A DNA stretch of 64,000 bases, taken from assembly GCA_009691855.1 (NCBI GenBank), contig SIAI01000021.1, positions 1 through 64,000 on the forward strand, in the 5' to 3' direction. Made by a program: the position numbers and the translations under genes. Source of the stretch: Planctomycetota bacterium (lineage in GTDB: Bacteria; Planctomycetota; UBA1135; GCA-002686595). The notes under the pieces were generated by a model, which saw nothing but the letters and a program-made list of their open reading frames with translations, ran no database searches and was not told the DNA's origin. Each line of letters starts with the position of its first letter. Position 1 is the first letter of the stretch. Below are positions 28,270 to 37,745 of the stretch, one piece after another.

Positions 28270-30572
28270 CGTGCCCCCCCGCGCGGCGCGACGTCGGCCA
28301 GGCTGAGGGCGCCGAAACCGGGCGCGATTTCCAGCTCGGGCGCGCTGCCGTTGTGCGTCAGACCTAGGGCCTCGGCCAGCACGCGCTGCGCGGCCGGACC
28401 AGCCACGCGGCTGCCGTAGCGTTCCTTGCCACGCGGCTCGTCGACGACCACCAGGACCATGAGTTCTCGTTCGCTGTTCGGCGCGCGTCCAAAGACGCAG
28501 ATCGAGCAGGTGTAGCAACGCGCGTGCGGCTTTTCGAGGGAGTCGAGCGCGTCGAGGCGCGCCTTCGTCGCCGGCAAGCCCTCGCGCTCCCAGCGCGCGC
28601 GCGCGCCCATCTCGACGTGCACGCACAGCTCGCTCGGCACTTTCTGCGCCGTGCCGGTCTTGGTGCCGAGGTCGAAGCTGGCCTCGTCGGGCGCCTGGCC
28701 CAGGGCCGCGCTCAAGCTGTCGACGAAGGCCGCGCGCACCTCGCGTCCGGTGCCCTCGTGCGCGCCCAGGCGCATCATGTCGCGCACCGTCTCGCAGGTG
28801 CGCGCGCTGAAGATGCGCGTGGGTTCGACCTCCGGCACGCGCAGCTGCTGCGCGCCCTGCTCCACCTGGCTCAGCAGGCTCGAGGGCCTGTATTCCCCGC
28901 CACGCAGGACCGAGGCCAGGGCCTCGGCGTGGCGCCACAGGGTGGTCGAGAGCTCGTGTCCGAACCCGAGCGAGGCGTGGGTGTAGGCGTAGGACCAGGG
29001 TGTGGGAGGCAGGTTCCCCGCCCGCTCGGGTCCGAGTCCTGAATGGGGCGGCCGGCCATAGCCCAGGCGCTCCAGGTACGAGTGGAAGCGCACGTCGTCC
29101 ACGCGCAGCGCGATCTGCGCCAGGGCGGCGTTGACCGAGTAGGCGAAGAAGCGCGCGGCCGTGTCGGTCCCGGTGAGCGCGCCCTCGGCCTCGCGAATGA
29201 CGCGCCCGCTGGCGTGGCCGTCCGGGTAGCGCACGCGGTATTCGCCCTGGCCCACGTCGAAGCGCGTCTCGGGCGTGACCACGCCCTCCTCCAGAGCCAC
29301 GGCCATGGTCACGATCTTGAAGGTCGAGCCGGTGGTGAACACGTGGTAGACGGGCGCGAAGGGCTGGAGCGGATAGGCCTCGGCCGAGTCGAGGGCCAGG
29401 ATCGCCCCGCTGTGCACGTCGAGCACGATGCCCATGACCACCGCGGCTTGGTGCGTGGCCAGCGTGTCCTGCAGCTGAGCGCCCAGGAAGCGCTGCAGCG
29501 ACAGGTCGAGGGTCGTGCGCACCACGGGCGGCTGGCTGGCCGAGGTGTAGCCGAGGTAGCCGTTGGCGCGCGCGCCGCGCACCGGACGGTCGTCGATCCA
29601 GCGGTATTCCTCGGGCCGGCGCTCGAGCACGGCGTAACGCGGGTCGCAGAGCAGCCGATCGCACAGCTGCTCCAGCCCCGCGCGCGGCGCGGACTTGGGA
29701 TCCGTCGGCTGCAGGTAGCCCCAGTTGCCGAAGAGCTCGTGTTCGCCCGCCGGATAGACGCGGTCGCGGGCGTAGGCCACGCGCATCTGCCAGCTGGCCA
29801 CGCCCTGAGCCTCGAGTTCCTGGCGCAGCGGCAGCACCAGATCGGGCGCGATGCCGCGCAGGGGACGCGCGAAGGCCGTGGGCAGCAGCGCCCTCCACAC
29901 CTCGTCGCGATGCGTGCGCGCCTGACCCTCCGGGACCAGCGCCGAATCGAGCGGACCGCCACTGCAGCAGGCGTAGAGCCCGTCGGCGATGCGTCGCGCC
30001 CAGCGCCAGGCCTGGGTCACGCCGTGCGCGTGGCGCTGCTCCTCGCCCAGCAGGACCTCCGGTTGCCACACGAGGCGGTAGCCTGCTTGCCCGGGTTCGA
30101 GGCGCAGGCCGCCCAGGGGCCCGCGCTCGGTGCCCGCGCCGCTGTCGATCCAGTCGTGCAGGCGCTGGGTCTGCAGCGGGCTGAGCTTCCAGGCCTCGAC
30201 GCGGATCTCGCCCGCCGCGTCCATGTCGGGCAGCAGCGCGTGCAGCAACTGGTCCGCGCTGGAGGTCCCGCCCAGCACGCGCGCCAGTGCCTCGGCGATG
30301 CGCCGCGGCGTGTGCGCCTGCCACAGGCTGCGCGGCGAGAGCTCGAGGTCGAAGCGCGGCACGAAGCGCGCGATCGCTTGACCGTCCTGGGCCGCGATGG
30401 AATAGGCCGGCAGCTCGCCGCGCTCGGCGCGCACGCGCAGCGGTTGCTCGGCATCGCCGCAGGCCAGACGCACGACCCACACGGCGACGGCCAACACCAC
30501 CGCGCCGACGACCACGAAGGCGCTCATCGGGCGCAGGCCGGAGGCCGATTGCAGGGACTCGTGCGGACTCAC
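28266..30572 (-). CDS. ftsI: Class B penicillin-binding protein FtsI
   Basis: A division transpeptidase of 768 residues from GTG 30572, which overlaps the ftsL-like stop (GTGA); ATG 30527 (MSAFVVV) is an alternative. It has an N-terminal membrane helix, a long dimerisation/pedestal region and a C-terminal transpeptidase domain with STFK (~414), SVN (~477) and KTGTAQK (~637). Between KTG and the following strand (SICVFGRAP) lies an extra loop of about 45 residues, ending in a Cys-containing CYTCSIC sequence, that is not usual for FtsI. The cysteines could bind metal or form a disulfide. It is the partner of FtsW in the same cluster. Confidence 0.92.
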
Positions 30573-30805
30573 GGGGCGACCCTCCGCTCTCTCACGCGCG
30601 CGGAAGTCGCGCCCAGAAGCTGCCATTCGCGGCACTGGTTGGCGGTGCGGGTCAGCTCGTTGCGTCGCGCCTGGGCCTCGCACCAGCGCTCGAGGCGGTC
30701 GAGCTCGTTGCCGCGCGCACGGTTCGCGCTCGACAGGGCGGCCGTGAACATGCCACCGAAAAGCAGCGCCGCACACAGGATCCAGCCGACGTGCGCCCGC
30801 TTCAC
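30569..30805 (-). CDS. ftsL: FtsL-like small division protein
   Basis: A 78-residue bitopic protein from GTG 30805, overlapping the rsmH stop (GTGA) and the ftsI start. It has a short basic N-terminus (MKRAHVGW), one membrane helix (ILCAALLFGGMFTAALS) and a charged segment with heptad-like spacing that could form a coiled coil. Sequence similarity to known FtsL is weak, as is normal for this family. The call rests on topology and on the rsmH-ftsL-ftsI gene order. Confidence 0.65.
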   Translation of the reverse strand: MKRAHVGWILCAALLFGGMFTAALSSANRARGNELDRLERWCEAQARRNELTRTANQCREWQLLGATSARVRERRVAP

Positions 30806-31770
30806 GCGCACCCCTCCGCGGGATCGTCGGCGAAGGCCTCGCCGCGCGGCGCGGCAGGCAGGCGCTGGCGTACCGCACAGCGCAGTAGAGCAGAGCGCGC
30901 CCGGGGATTGGCACGGCGCTCGGCCGCCCCGGGTCCGCAGGGCTTTTTGTTGGCCAGCCGCCAGCAACCTTCCCGGGCGCGCTCCTGAAGCACCTTGCGG
31001 ACGAAACCGTCCTCCAAGGAGTGAAAGGTGATCACCACCGCCCGTCCGCCGTCGGCCAGGGCGCGCTCGGCCACGCGCAGCCCATGGCGCAGCTCCTCGC
31101 CCTCTTCGTTGACCGCCCGGCGCAGCGCCTGGAAGCAGCGCGTGGCGGGGTGGATCCGCCCGCGCCCGCCGGCGCACTCCGCGATCAGGTCGGCCAGCGG
31201 CAGGGTGCGCGCGAAGGGCGCGCGGGCGCGAGCGGCGACGACGGCGCGCGCGATCGCGCGCGAGTTGCGCTCGTCGCCCTCGTAGAAGAAGAGGTCGGCC
31301 AGGTCCTCCTCGTCCCAGTGATTGACGATGTCGGCCGCGGTGCGCGCGCGCGTCGGATCCATGCGCATGTCGAGCGGCCCGTCGGCCTGCAAGCTGAAGC
31401 CGCGCTCGGGATGGTCGAAGTGCAGCGAGTTCACGCCCAGGTCGAGCAGGAAGCCGACCACGGGCGCGACGCCCTCGGCCACCAGACGCGGATAGAGCTG
31501 CGACACGCGCGCCTGGCACAGCACCACGCGCGAGCCGAAGTCGGAGAGCGACCGACGCGCGTAGGCCAGGACCTCCGGATCCTGGTCAGCGCCGAACAGC
31601 TTCACCCGGGGGAAGTGCTCGAGCACGGCGCGCGCGTGCCCGCCGGAGCCCACCGTGCCGTCGACGATCCAGCCCTCGAGCTCCTCGGCCGTGCCGGAAC
31701 CGCGGAAGGCTTCCAGGACCTCTCCGAGCAGGACCGGAACGTGTACCCGCGCGTTGGGATCGTTCGGCAT
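30802..31770 (-). CDS. rsmH: 16S rRNA (cytosine-1402-N4)-methyltransferase
   Basis: RsmH (MraW) methylates C1402 of 16S rRNA using S-adenosylmethionine. Motifs are VHVPVLLGEVLE, the SAM loop DGTVGSGGHA, FLLDLGVNSLHFD, RGFSLQADGPLDMRMD and the C-terminal FHSLEDGFVRK. ATG 31770 is preferred because an AGGGGGGAG ribosome binding site precedes it. An earlier ATG at 31791, 3 nt after mraZ, would add seven residues. Length is 322 residues. The gene lies between mraZ and ftsL as in classical clusters. Confidence 0.95.
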   Translation of the reverse strand: MPNDPNARVHVPVLLGEVLEAFRGSGTAEELEGWIVDGTVGSGGHARAVLEHFPRVKLFGADQDPEVLAYARRSLSDFGSRVVLCQARVSQLYPRLVAEGVAPVVGFLLDLGVNSLHFDHPERGFSLQADGPLDMRMDPTRARTAADIVNHWDEEDLADLFFYEGDERNSRAIARAVVAARARAPFARTLPLADLIAECAGGRGRIHPATRCFQALRRAVNEEGEELRHGLRVAERALADGGRAVVITFHSLEDGFVRKVLQERAREGCWRLANKKPCGPGAAERRANPRARSALLRCAVRQRLPAAPRGEAFADDPAEGCA

Positions 31771-31794
31771 GCTCCCCCCTGTGGCGATCATGGG

Positions 31795-32259
31795 CTAACC
31801 CCCGCCCCCCGGTCCGCCGCCCCCGACCAGGACCACGTCCAGGTCGTCGAAGTGGTCGTCGTTCTCGGACTCGAACTTGTCCCAGCGCGCGCGGTCCCAG
31901 ACCTCGGCCCGGTCGGCGACGCCGACCATGACCACTTCCTTGTCGATGCCCGCGTACTTGCGCAGCTTCTCGGGCAGGAGCACGCGCCCCGAGCTGTCCA
32001 GCGGCGTCGGATGCACGTTGGAGAAGAACAGGCGCTGCATGGTGCGCAGGCGCTCGCCCCCGAAGGGCTGGGTCTGCATGCGCTCGAGGACCTTGGCGTA
32101 GCCCTGCTCGGAGAACAGGAAGAGGCACCCCTCGAAACCCCGGGTCAGGATCGCGACCTGTTGACCAGCGGCGTCCCGCGCGAGCTGGTCCTGGAAGCGC
32201 TTCGGCACGAAGACCCGATTTTTCGGGTCTAGCGTGTGGATGGAGTCACCGCTGAACAC
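31795..32259 (-). CDS. mraZ: Transcriptional regulator MraZ
   Basis: A 154-residue AbrB-like DNA-binding protein that controls its own cluster. It has two tandem SpoVT/AbrB repeats: MFSGDSIHTLDPKNRVFVPK at the start and DSSGRVLLPEKLRKYAG in the middle, each with the D-x-x-x-R motif. The tail is Asp- and Gly-rich (ending in GGGGPGGGG) and longer than usual. It is the first gene of the wall and division cluster, with MraZ-type boxes upstream. Confidence 0.95.
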   Translation of the reverse strand: MFSGDSIHTLDPKNRVFVPKRFQDQLARDAAGQQVAILTRGFEGCLFLFSEQGYAKVLERMQTQPFGGERLRTMQRLFFSNVHPTPLDSSGRVLLPEKLRKYAGIDKEVVMVGVADRAEVWDRARWDKFESENDDHFDDLDVVLVGGGGPGGGG

Positions 32260-32292
32260 CGTCCAGGTCCCCGTTCCTTCCCGTCGCCTCAG

Positions 32293-32341
32293 TTACCTTG
32301 GATGCCACTTGGTGCCACTTGACTGATCGCGCGTGAGTATA
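32293..32341 (-). promoter_or_regulatory. mraZ promoter and MraZ-box operator
   Basis: On the minus strand the region reads AAGTGG-N4-AAGTGG-N5-AAGGTA (32320 down to 32293), a tandem array with about 10-nt spacing like the MraZ boxes known upstream of mraZ in other bacteria. Just upstream is a -10-like TATACT (32341-32336); no good -35 was found. The boxes would lie in the early transcribed region, fitting autoregulation by MraZ. The rest of 32260-32532 shows no gene. Confidence 0.6.
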
Positions 32342-32532
32342 GATGCCGCCGCGATCGAGGCGACCACGAAGTGGAGAAAACTTAAAAAAGAACGCGCGGA
32401 GCGCGGGCGGAGCTCGAGCCCGAAAGCGTGAAAAACGCCGAGGAATCCAGCGCTCGCGTCCGGATCAAGGCCGACTCGTCACGACGCAGCGCGACTCGTC
32501 ACGCGCTCCCGCAGGACGCGCGTCGGGGTCCG

Positions 32533-33126
32533 CTACGAGGCGGACTCGCGCGATCCGGCTTCCGCCACCTGGGTGCCACCGCTCTTGGTGGCGGCGGGCG
32601 CGGGCGCGGTGCTCAGAGACTCGACCCCGGCGCCCTCGAATACCTTGGCGAGCTCGGCCTTGAGGGCCAGCGCGCGCTCGGTATCGAGCTCGAACACCTG
32701 CACCTCGAACTCTTCCTGGCGGCGCGGCCGGCGCACGCAAAGGGTCTCGCCATCGGGGTTGCGGCGGACCCCTACCAGCTTCAGGCGTTTCTTGCGCAAG
32801 AGCAGTAGCGACAAGAGGTAACGGAGCTCCTGCAGGCGCACCTCACGGCGCCCTTCCAGGCTCAGGAAGAGCTCCTCGATAGCCTCGAAGTCGACCGCGA
32901 AACGGGCCTTCTTGTCGTGGGCGTGGCGCGTGCGCCAGAACACCAGCTGCCCGCCGCTGGCCGCGGCCGCCGGCTCCGGCCCTTGGAAGCAACGCGGGCA
33001 GTGGTCCTCGCGCCGCAAGCGATCCGCATCGAAGAACAGCAGCGAGAAAATCGGCTGGCCCTCCTCGAAGGGCTGCTCGCAACGCGCGCAGCGTTCCTCG
33101 CGGTGGTGGATGCGCCAGTCGCTCAT
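32533..33126 (-). CDS. Zinc-ribbon protein of unknown function
   Basis: A 197-residue cytoplasmic protein with an N-terminal CARC (about residues 13-16) and CPRC (about 43-46), the two Cys knuckles of a zinc ribbon, followed by an Arg-rich basic region (RRPRRQEEFEVQVFELD) and an Ala/Glu-rich tail. I recall similar uncharacterised proteins in planctomycetes but cannot name a family. It lies directly upstream of the mraZ promoter and 25 nt after pit, reading in the same direction. Regulatory or RNA-binding roles are possible but unsupported. Confidence 0.7.
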   Translation of the reverse strand: MSDWRIHHREERCARCEQPFEEGQPIFSLLFFDADRLRREDHCPRCFQGPEPAAAASGGQLVFWRTRHAHDKKARFAVDFEAIEELFLSLEGRREVRLQELRYLLSLLLLRKKRLKLVGVRRNPDGETLCVRRPRRQEEFEVQVFELDTERALALKAELAKVFEGAGVESLSTAPAPAATKSGGTQVAEAGSRESAS

Positions 33127-33151
33127 CGGCAGGGCCAGTATAGAGGCAGGA

Positions 33152-34174
33152 TCAGAGGAAGAGCTTCACGATCCAGTAGCACAGCGCCGCCACCGCGGCC
33201 GAGGCCGGGATGGTCAGGACCCAGGCCCAGAGGATGCGCGCGGCGATGCCCCACTTGATCCCGCGCAGGCTGGTCGTGGCCCCGACCCCGATGATCGAGC
33301 CGGTGATGGTGTGCGTGGTCGATACCGGGATCCCCGAGAAGGTGGCCAGGAAGAGCGTCAGGGCTCCGCCCGACTCGGCGCAGAAGCCGCCCACGGGCTT
33401 CAGCTTGGTGATCTTCATGCCCATCGTGCGCACGATGCGCCAGCCGCCCATGGCCGTGCCTAGGGCCATCGCCAGGTGGCACGAGAGGATGATCCACAGC
33501 GTGTGCGGATCGGTGAGCGAGAGCTTGGTCTCGGGGCTCACGTATCCGGACGCCACCAGCAGGGCCACGATGATGCCCATGGTCTTCTGCGCGTCGTTGC
33601 CACCGTGCCCGAGGGAGTAGAGCGCGGCCGAGAACAGCTGTCCGCGCCGGAAGGTGCGGTCCACCGCCGCGGGACGCCAGTGGCGGAAGAGCCAGAACAC
33701 GCTCAGCATGAGGACGAAGCCGGCCGCCATGCCCAGCAGCGGCGCGACCGGGATGTAGATCATCGTCTGCTGGATCTTCTCCCAGCGCAGCGCCTCCGTG
33801 CCACCAAAGGCGATGCCAGCGCCAGCCAGCCCGCCGATCAGGGCGTGCGAGGAGCTGGTCGGCAGCCCCCACCACCAGGTGAGCAGGTCCCACACGATCG
33901 CGCCCAGGAGACCGCTGAAGACGACCCACACGAAGGCCGGCTCGGCCGGCGTGACCTTGACGATCTTGGAGATCGTGTCGGCCACCTTGGGCGCGAACAC
34001 GAACATGGCCACGAAGTTGAAGAAGGCGGCCCAGGCAACGGCCATGCGCGGGGTGAGCACGCGCGTCGAGACCACCGTGGCGATGGAGTTGGCCGCGTCG
34101 TGGAAGCCGTTGATCACGTCGAACGCCAGCGCGACGCCGGTGACGACGATCACCAGGAGGAGTCCGTGTTCCAT
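33152..34174 (-). CDS. pit: PiT-family inorganic phosphate transporter
   Basis: A 340-residue inner membrane protein. The two signature repeats of the PiT family are visible: GFHDAANSIATVV near the N-terminus and LGHGGNDAQKTMGI in the second half, plus PTSSSHALIGG and PVSTTHTITG. About ten membrane segments are present. It imports phosphate with a cation gradient. ATG 34174 starts 10 nt after a DUF47 gene, the usual partner pairing. Confidence 0.93.
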   Translation of the reverse strand: MEHGLLLVIVVTGVALAFDVINGFHDAANSIATVVSTRVLTPRMAVAWAAFFNFVAMFVFAPKVADTISKIVKVTPAEPAFVWVVFSGLLGAIVWDLLTWWWGLPTSSSHALIGGLAGAGIAFGGTEALRWEKIQQTMIYIPVAPLLGMAAGFVLMLSVFWLFRHWRPAAVDRTFRRGQLFSAALYSLGHGGNDAQKTMGIIVALLVASGYVSPETKLSLTDPHTLWIILSCHLAMALGTAMGGWRIVRTMGMKITKLKPVGGFCAESGGALTLFLATFSGIPVSTTHTITGSIIGVGATTSLRGIKWGIAARILWAWVLTIPASAAVAALCYWIVKLFL

Positions 34175-34184
34175 GGAGGGCGGG

Positions 34185-34811
34185 CTAGACGCTCTCGAGG
34201 ACGATGCCTTCGATGATGTTGGCCACGTCTTCGCAGGCGTCGGTGGCACTCTCGACGCCCTCGAAGATGTCGCGCCACTTGATGACGGCGATGGCGTCTT
34301 TTTCCTCTTTGAAGAGCCGCGCCACGGCGTCGGCGTGGATCGCGTCGGCATCGGTCTCGCAGCGCTTGATCTGGACGCAGTTCTTCAGGATCGCCGAGCC
34401 GTCACCCATGTTGCGCAGGCCACCGACGACCTGCGCCACCAGCTCGGTCGCGCGCACCAGCACATCGGCCGTGTCGCGCAGGTTCTTCGGCAGTCCGTGG
34501 GCCTCGTACAGGTGGATCTTGCGCGCCGTGCCGTCGATCAGGTCGCACACGTCGTCGAGCGCGGTGATCAGATCGTGGATGTCGTTGCGATCGAAGGGCG
34601 TGATGAACGTCTTGTGCAGCTGCTCCAGGCACTGGCGCACGTTCTCGTCCGCCAGGTGCTCGAGCTCCTTGATGCGCTTGACGGCCAGCACCAGGCGCCC
34701 CTCGTCGCGCGTCAGCGCCTGGAACTCCTGGGCGCACTCGGCGGTGAGCTTGGCGTGGTTCTCGAAGTAGCCGTAGAAGTGGACCGTGCGCGGCAGCAAT
34801 CGCTTCAGCAT
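34185..34811 (-). CDS. DUF47 (PhoU-like) phosphate transport accessory protein
   Basis: A 208-residue helical protein starting MLKRLLPRTVHFYGYFENHA. The region KRIKELEHLADE and the FITPFDRNDIHDLITALDDVCDLID segment are characteristic of DUF47 (PhoU-related) proteins that regulate Pit transporters. It is expected to be cytoplasmic and membrane-associated. It sits immediately upstream of pit with a 10-nt gap, so co-expression is very likely. Confidence 0.93.
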   Translation of the reverse strand: MLKRLLPRTVHFYGYFENHAKLTAECAQEFQALTRDEGRLVLAVKRIKELEHLADENVRQCLEQLHKTFITPFDRNDIHDLITALDDVCDLIDGTARKIHLYEAHGLPKNLRDTADVLVRATELVAQVVGGLRNMGDGSAILKNCVQIKRCETDADAIHADAVARLFKEEKDAIAVIKWRDIFEGVESATDACEDVANIIEGIVLESV

Positions 34812-34824
34812 GGGAGTCTCGCTG

Positions 34825-35076
34825 TCAGGGGTGTTCTCGAGGAGGGGAGCGGCGCCAGCGGTTGGCCTTGCGCCGCACCAGTCTGGCCCCGACCCGCGCG
34901 CGACGCAGCCACAGCCGCGCCCACAGGAATTCGGTGGCCAGCACGGTCAGCGCGAAGAAGATCAGCGGCAGTCCGGGTCCCGGCAGCACCAGCAGCAGGA
35001 TCCCGAACGAGAGCAACGTCCCGCCCACCACCAGGACGGCGATGCGCTTCGCGCCGCGGTAGGTGACTCGCAGCAT
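34825..35076 (-). CDS. PGPGW-type small membrane protein
   Basis: An 83-residue protein with two hydrophobic segments joined by LPGPGLPLIFFAL, the PGPGW-like motif of a family of small putative transmembrane proteins. The C-terminal end is strongly basic (WLRRARVGARLVRRKANRWRR). Its function is unknown. It lies 13 nt upstream of the DUF47 gene and 24 nt after a glycosyltransferase gene. Confidence 0.8.
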   Translation of the reverse strand: MLRVTYRGAKRIAVLVVGGTLLSFGILLLVLPGPGLPLIFFALTVLATEFLWARLWLRRARVGARLVRRKANRWRRSPPREHP

Positions 35077-35100
35077 CGCGTTCGGTGTGGAGGATGGAGC

Positions 35101-36348
35101 TCAAGCGGAGCCGGTGTAGAGCCGCTCGAGCCGCTCGACGACTTCCTCGAGCGTCGGGACACGGGGGCGATTCTGGGCCAGACGATCGTAGAGTTCGGCG
35201 TCGAGCGCAAGCGTGCGCATGGCTCCCGCCAAGGCGAGCGCGTCGCCGCGCGGGAAAGTCAGGCCCGTGACGCCGTGCTCCACGGCCTCGGCCATCCCCC
35301 CCAGGGCAGTGACGACGACGGGGATGCCGTGCCGGTGAGCTTCGTGGATCGTGATCGGCATGTTCTCGTACCAGACCGAGGGCACCACGACCAGGTCCAG
35401 CTGCGCGAGCACCTCGTCCACGCGTTCCGGCGCGAAGGGCCCATGGAAGGCGACCGGCAGGCCGCTCGCCGCGCGCCGCAGGCCTGCGGCGTAGTCGGGA
35501 AACCAGTCCAGGTGTCCGTGGATCGAGAGCTCGAGCGGCTCGCCGCGCAGGTGCTGGAAGGCGTCCACCAGGACATGCACACCCTTGGAGAAGTAGATCC
35601 CGCCGATGTAGCCCACGCGCAGCGCCCGGCTGGGATCGCGGCGGCGCGGCGCGAAGCGCGGCCCAGGGTAGCCGGCGCGCAGCACCTCGCAGTCCGCCGC
35701 GCGCAGCCAGCCCGCAGCCTCGAAGGTCTGCGCCAGGAAGCGCGAAGGCGCGATCACGACGTGCGCGCGAGACAGGTCGGCGCGGTGGCGTTCGAAGCGC
35801 GCGCGCGCGGCCTGGGCCCAGATCTCTTCGGGCTCCAGCTCGGGCCAGCGTTCGCGCCACACGGGGTGGCGCCGCAGGCAGGCCGTGCAGCGCCCGTGGA
35901 GCGCTTCGGTGCACAGCTCGCCGTCGGGGCGCAGCAGCGTGCTCACGTCGCACAGCAGGTGGTAGTCGTGCAGCGTGACCAGCACGCGCGCCCCGCTCTC
36001 GCGCGCCGCGGCGATGCAACGCGAGCCCCAGATGGCCAGGTGGTGGAAGTGCACCGCGTCCGGACGCAGCTCGGCGAGCTGCCGCCTGAACACGGCCAGC
36101 GAGCGCTCCTCCTCGAAGCTCTCGCGCACGTCGGCGTACTCGCGCTGGTGCACGATCTCGAGCGTGCGCACGCCGTCGAGGACGCCCTCGCGGCGCTCGC
36201 CGTCGCGCGCGGCGAGGTCGCGCTCGGTGAACAGCACGGTGACTTCGTGCCCGCGCCGCGCCAGCTCGCGCGCGGTCTGGTGCGCGTGGATCTCCGCGCC
36301 GCCGGTGTGGCGCGGCAGGTAGTCGTGCAACGCCACCAGGATCTTCAC
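35101..36348 (-). CDS. GT4-type glycosyltransferase
   Basis: A GT-B fold glycosyltransferase of 415 residues starting at GTG 36348, which overlaps the preceding gene stop (GTGA). The N-terminal KILVALHDYLPRHTGGAEIHA and the C-terminal VVPSVWYENMPITIHEAHRHG (donor nucleotide-sugar binding, with the family's E-x7-E-like region) are typical of GT4. A CTACLRRHP stretch in the middle holds two cysteines also found in sister proteins. It is the third of three overlapping glycosyltransferase genes, so it probably builds a cell-surface polysaccharide. Donor and acceptor are unknown. Confidence 0.88.
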   Translation of the reverse strand: MKILVALHDYLPRHTGGAEIHAHQTARELARRGHEVTVLFTERDLAARDGERREGVLDGVRTLEIVHQREYADVRESFEEERSLAVFRRQLAELRPDAVHFHHLAIWGSRCIAAARESGARVLVTLHDYHLLCDVSTLLRPDGELCTEALHGRCTACLRRHPVWRERWPELEPEEIWAQAARARFERHRADLSRAHVVIAPSRFLAQTFEAAGWLRAADCEVLRAGYPGPRFAPRRRDPSRALRVGYIGGIYFSKGVHVLVDAFQHLRGEPLELSIHGHLDWFPDYAAGLRRAASGLPVAFHGPFAPERVDEVLAQLDLVVVPSVWYENMPITIHEAHRHGIPVVVTALGGMAEAVEHGVTGLTFPRGDALALAGAMRTLALDAELYDRLAQNRPRVPTLEEVVERLERLYTGSA

Positions 36349-37745
36349 TCGAAGCCGAGCTCCTTCCCGCTGCACTGCTGCAGCGCGCGCGCCCAGGCGT
36401 CCTCGCCGGCCTGCCAGATGCGCTCGCGCTCGGACACCACGCGCGCGTCCGGCGCGCCGGCGCGACGCGCGTCCGCGTACAGCGCGACGAGCGCCGCGAC
36501 CTGCGCCGCGCCGCTGGGCGTGAAGTGCTGCGGCTCCGGCAGGCTCGTGCGCAAGCGCGCCAGCAAGCCGGGCTCGTCCAGCAGGCGCTGCAACACGCGC
36601 GCGAGGTCGCGCTCGTCGCCCTGGGCGTAGAACAGCGCGCCCTGCTCTTCCGCCAGGCGCTCGGCGTAGGCGCCGCTCTGCGGCAGCACCAGTGGCAGTC
36701 CGAGGGCCACGGCCTCGTCCAACACCAGGCCAAAGGACTCGTGCGCCAGCGTGCCGCTGACGAAGGCGTGCACGGCGCTGACCGGATGCGCGTCGAGCGC
36801 GCCGGCGTCGTAGGGCCCGTGGAAGCGCACGTCGAGGCCCTGGGCGAGCTCGCGCAGCTCGCCCGCGAACACCGCATCGGGCTCGCCGCCGGCGATGTGC
36901 AGCTCGACGCGCCGCGGCTCGCGCAAGCTCCGCACGGCGCGCAACACGCGGTCGGCGCCTTTCAGGCGATACAGGTGCCCCCACATCCCGAGCACGAGCT
37001 TGTCGGCTGGCGCGAGGGCCAGCGGGCTCCGTCGGCGCAGCGCGAGCGCGCGGCCGTTGGGCACGACGGCGAGCTTCAAACGCTCCGCGGCGAGCCCCAG
37101 GTAGCGCGTGACGGCCTCGCCATGGGCGCGCGTGGGCGTGACCACCGCGCGCGCCAGCTCCAGCTCGCGCGCCAGATCCGCCGAGCGCTCGAGCAGCGCG
37201 ATGCCCTGGCTCTCGAAGGAGCTCCACGGCGTGCGCGGCGGCACCTGAGCTGCACACTTGATGCACGGCGCGGGCGCCAGCTTCACCGTGCAGAACTCGC
37301 CCGACTCCGGGCGCACGCGGAAGGTCACCAGGCACGTCGTCCACAGGTCGTGCAGCGTGACCACGGCGGGGACGCCCTCCAGCGCCGAGCGGTGCACGAG
37401 GTCGCGCGACAGGCGGATCCAGTGGTGCACGTGCACCACATCGGGCTTCTCCTCGCGCAGGATGTCGCGGAAGGCGAGCGAGGCGCGCGCCGAGGCGCTC
37501 TTCTGCCAGTGGTCGAAGTACAGGTCCGCGCGGTGGATCTTATGCACGCGGATCGCGGGCCGCCCCGCGCCCACCTCGTCGAACTCCAGGCTGCGCCGGA
37601 AGCCCTGCTCGTGGCGCAGCGTGCCGGCCACGACCACGACCTCATGCCCCGCGGCGACCAGGCCGTGGGCCAGCTCGCGCACGGCGCTCTCCGTGCCGCC
37701 CACGAGCTCGGGCGGATAGCCGTGCAGCGCCAGCAGGACCTTCAT
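36345..37745 (-). CDS. GT4-type glycosyltransferase
   Basis: A GT-B fold glycosyltransferase of 466 residues. ATG 37745 overlaps the upstream gene stop (ATGA). The N-terminus KVLLALHGYPPELVGGTESAV is the typical glycine loop. The C-terminal half has ESFGLVLDEAVALGLPLVLP, the donor-binding E-x7-E motif. A CIKCAA motif sits in the first domain. A C-terminal extension of about 60 residues (to KELGFE) follows the catalytic part. It is the middle gene of the overlapping three-gene glycosyltransferase operon. Confidence 0.88.
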   Translation of the reverse strand: MKVLLALHGYPPELVGGTESAVRELAHGLVAAGHEVVVVAGTLRHEQGFRRSLEFDEVGAGRPAIRVHKIHRADLYFDHWQKSASARASLAFRDILREEKPDVVHVHHWIRLSRDLVHRSALEGVPAVVTLHDLWTTCLVTFRVRPESGEFCTVKLAPAPCIKCAAQVPPRTPWSSFESQGIALLERSADLARELELARAVVTPTRAHGEAVTRYLGLAAERLKLAVVPNGRALALRRRSPLALAPADKLVLGMWGHLYRLKGADRVLRAVRSLREPRRVELHIAGGEPDAVFAGELRELAQGLDVRFHGPYDAGALDAHPVSAVHAFVSGTLAHESFGLVLDEAVALGLPLVLPQSGAYAERLAEEQGALFYAQGDERDLARVLQRLLDEPGLLARLRTSLPEPQHFTPSGAAQVAALVALYADARRAGAPDARVVSERERIWQAGEDAWARALQQCSGKELGFE

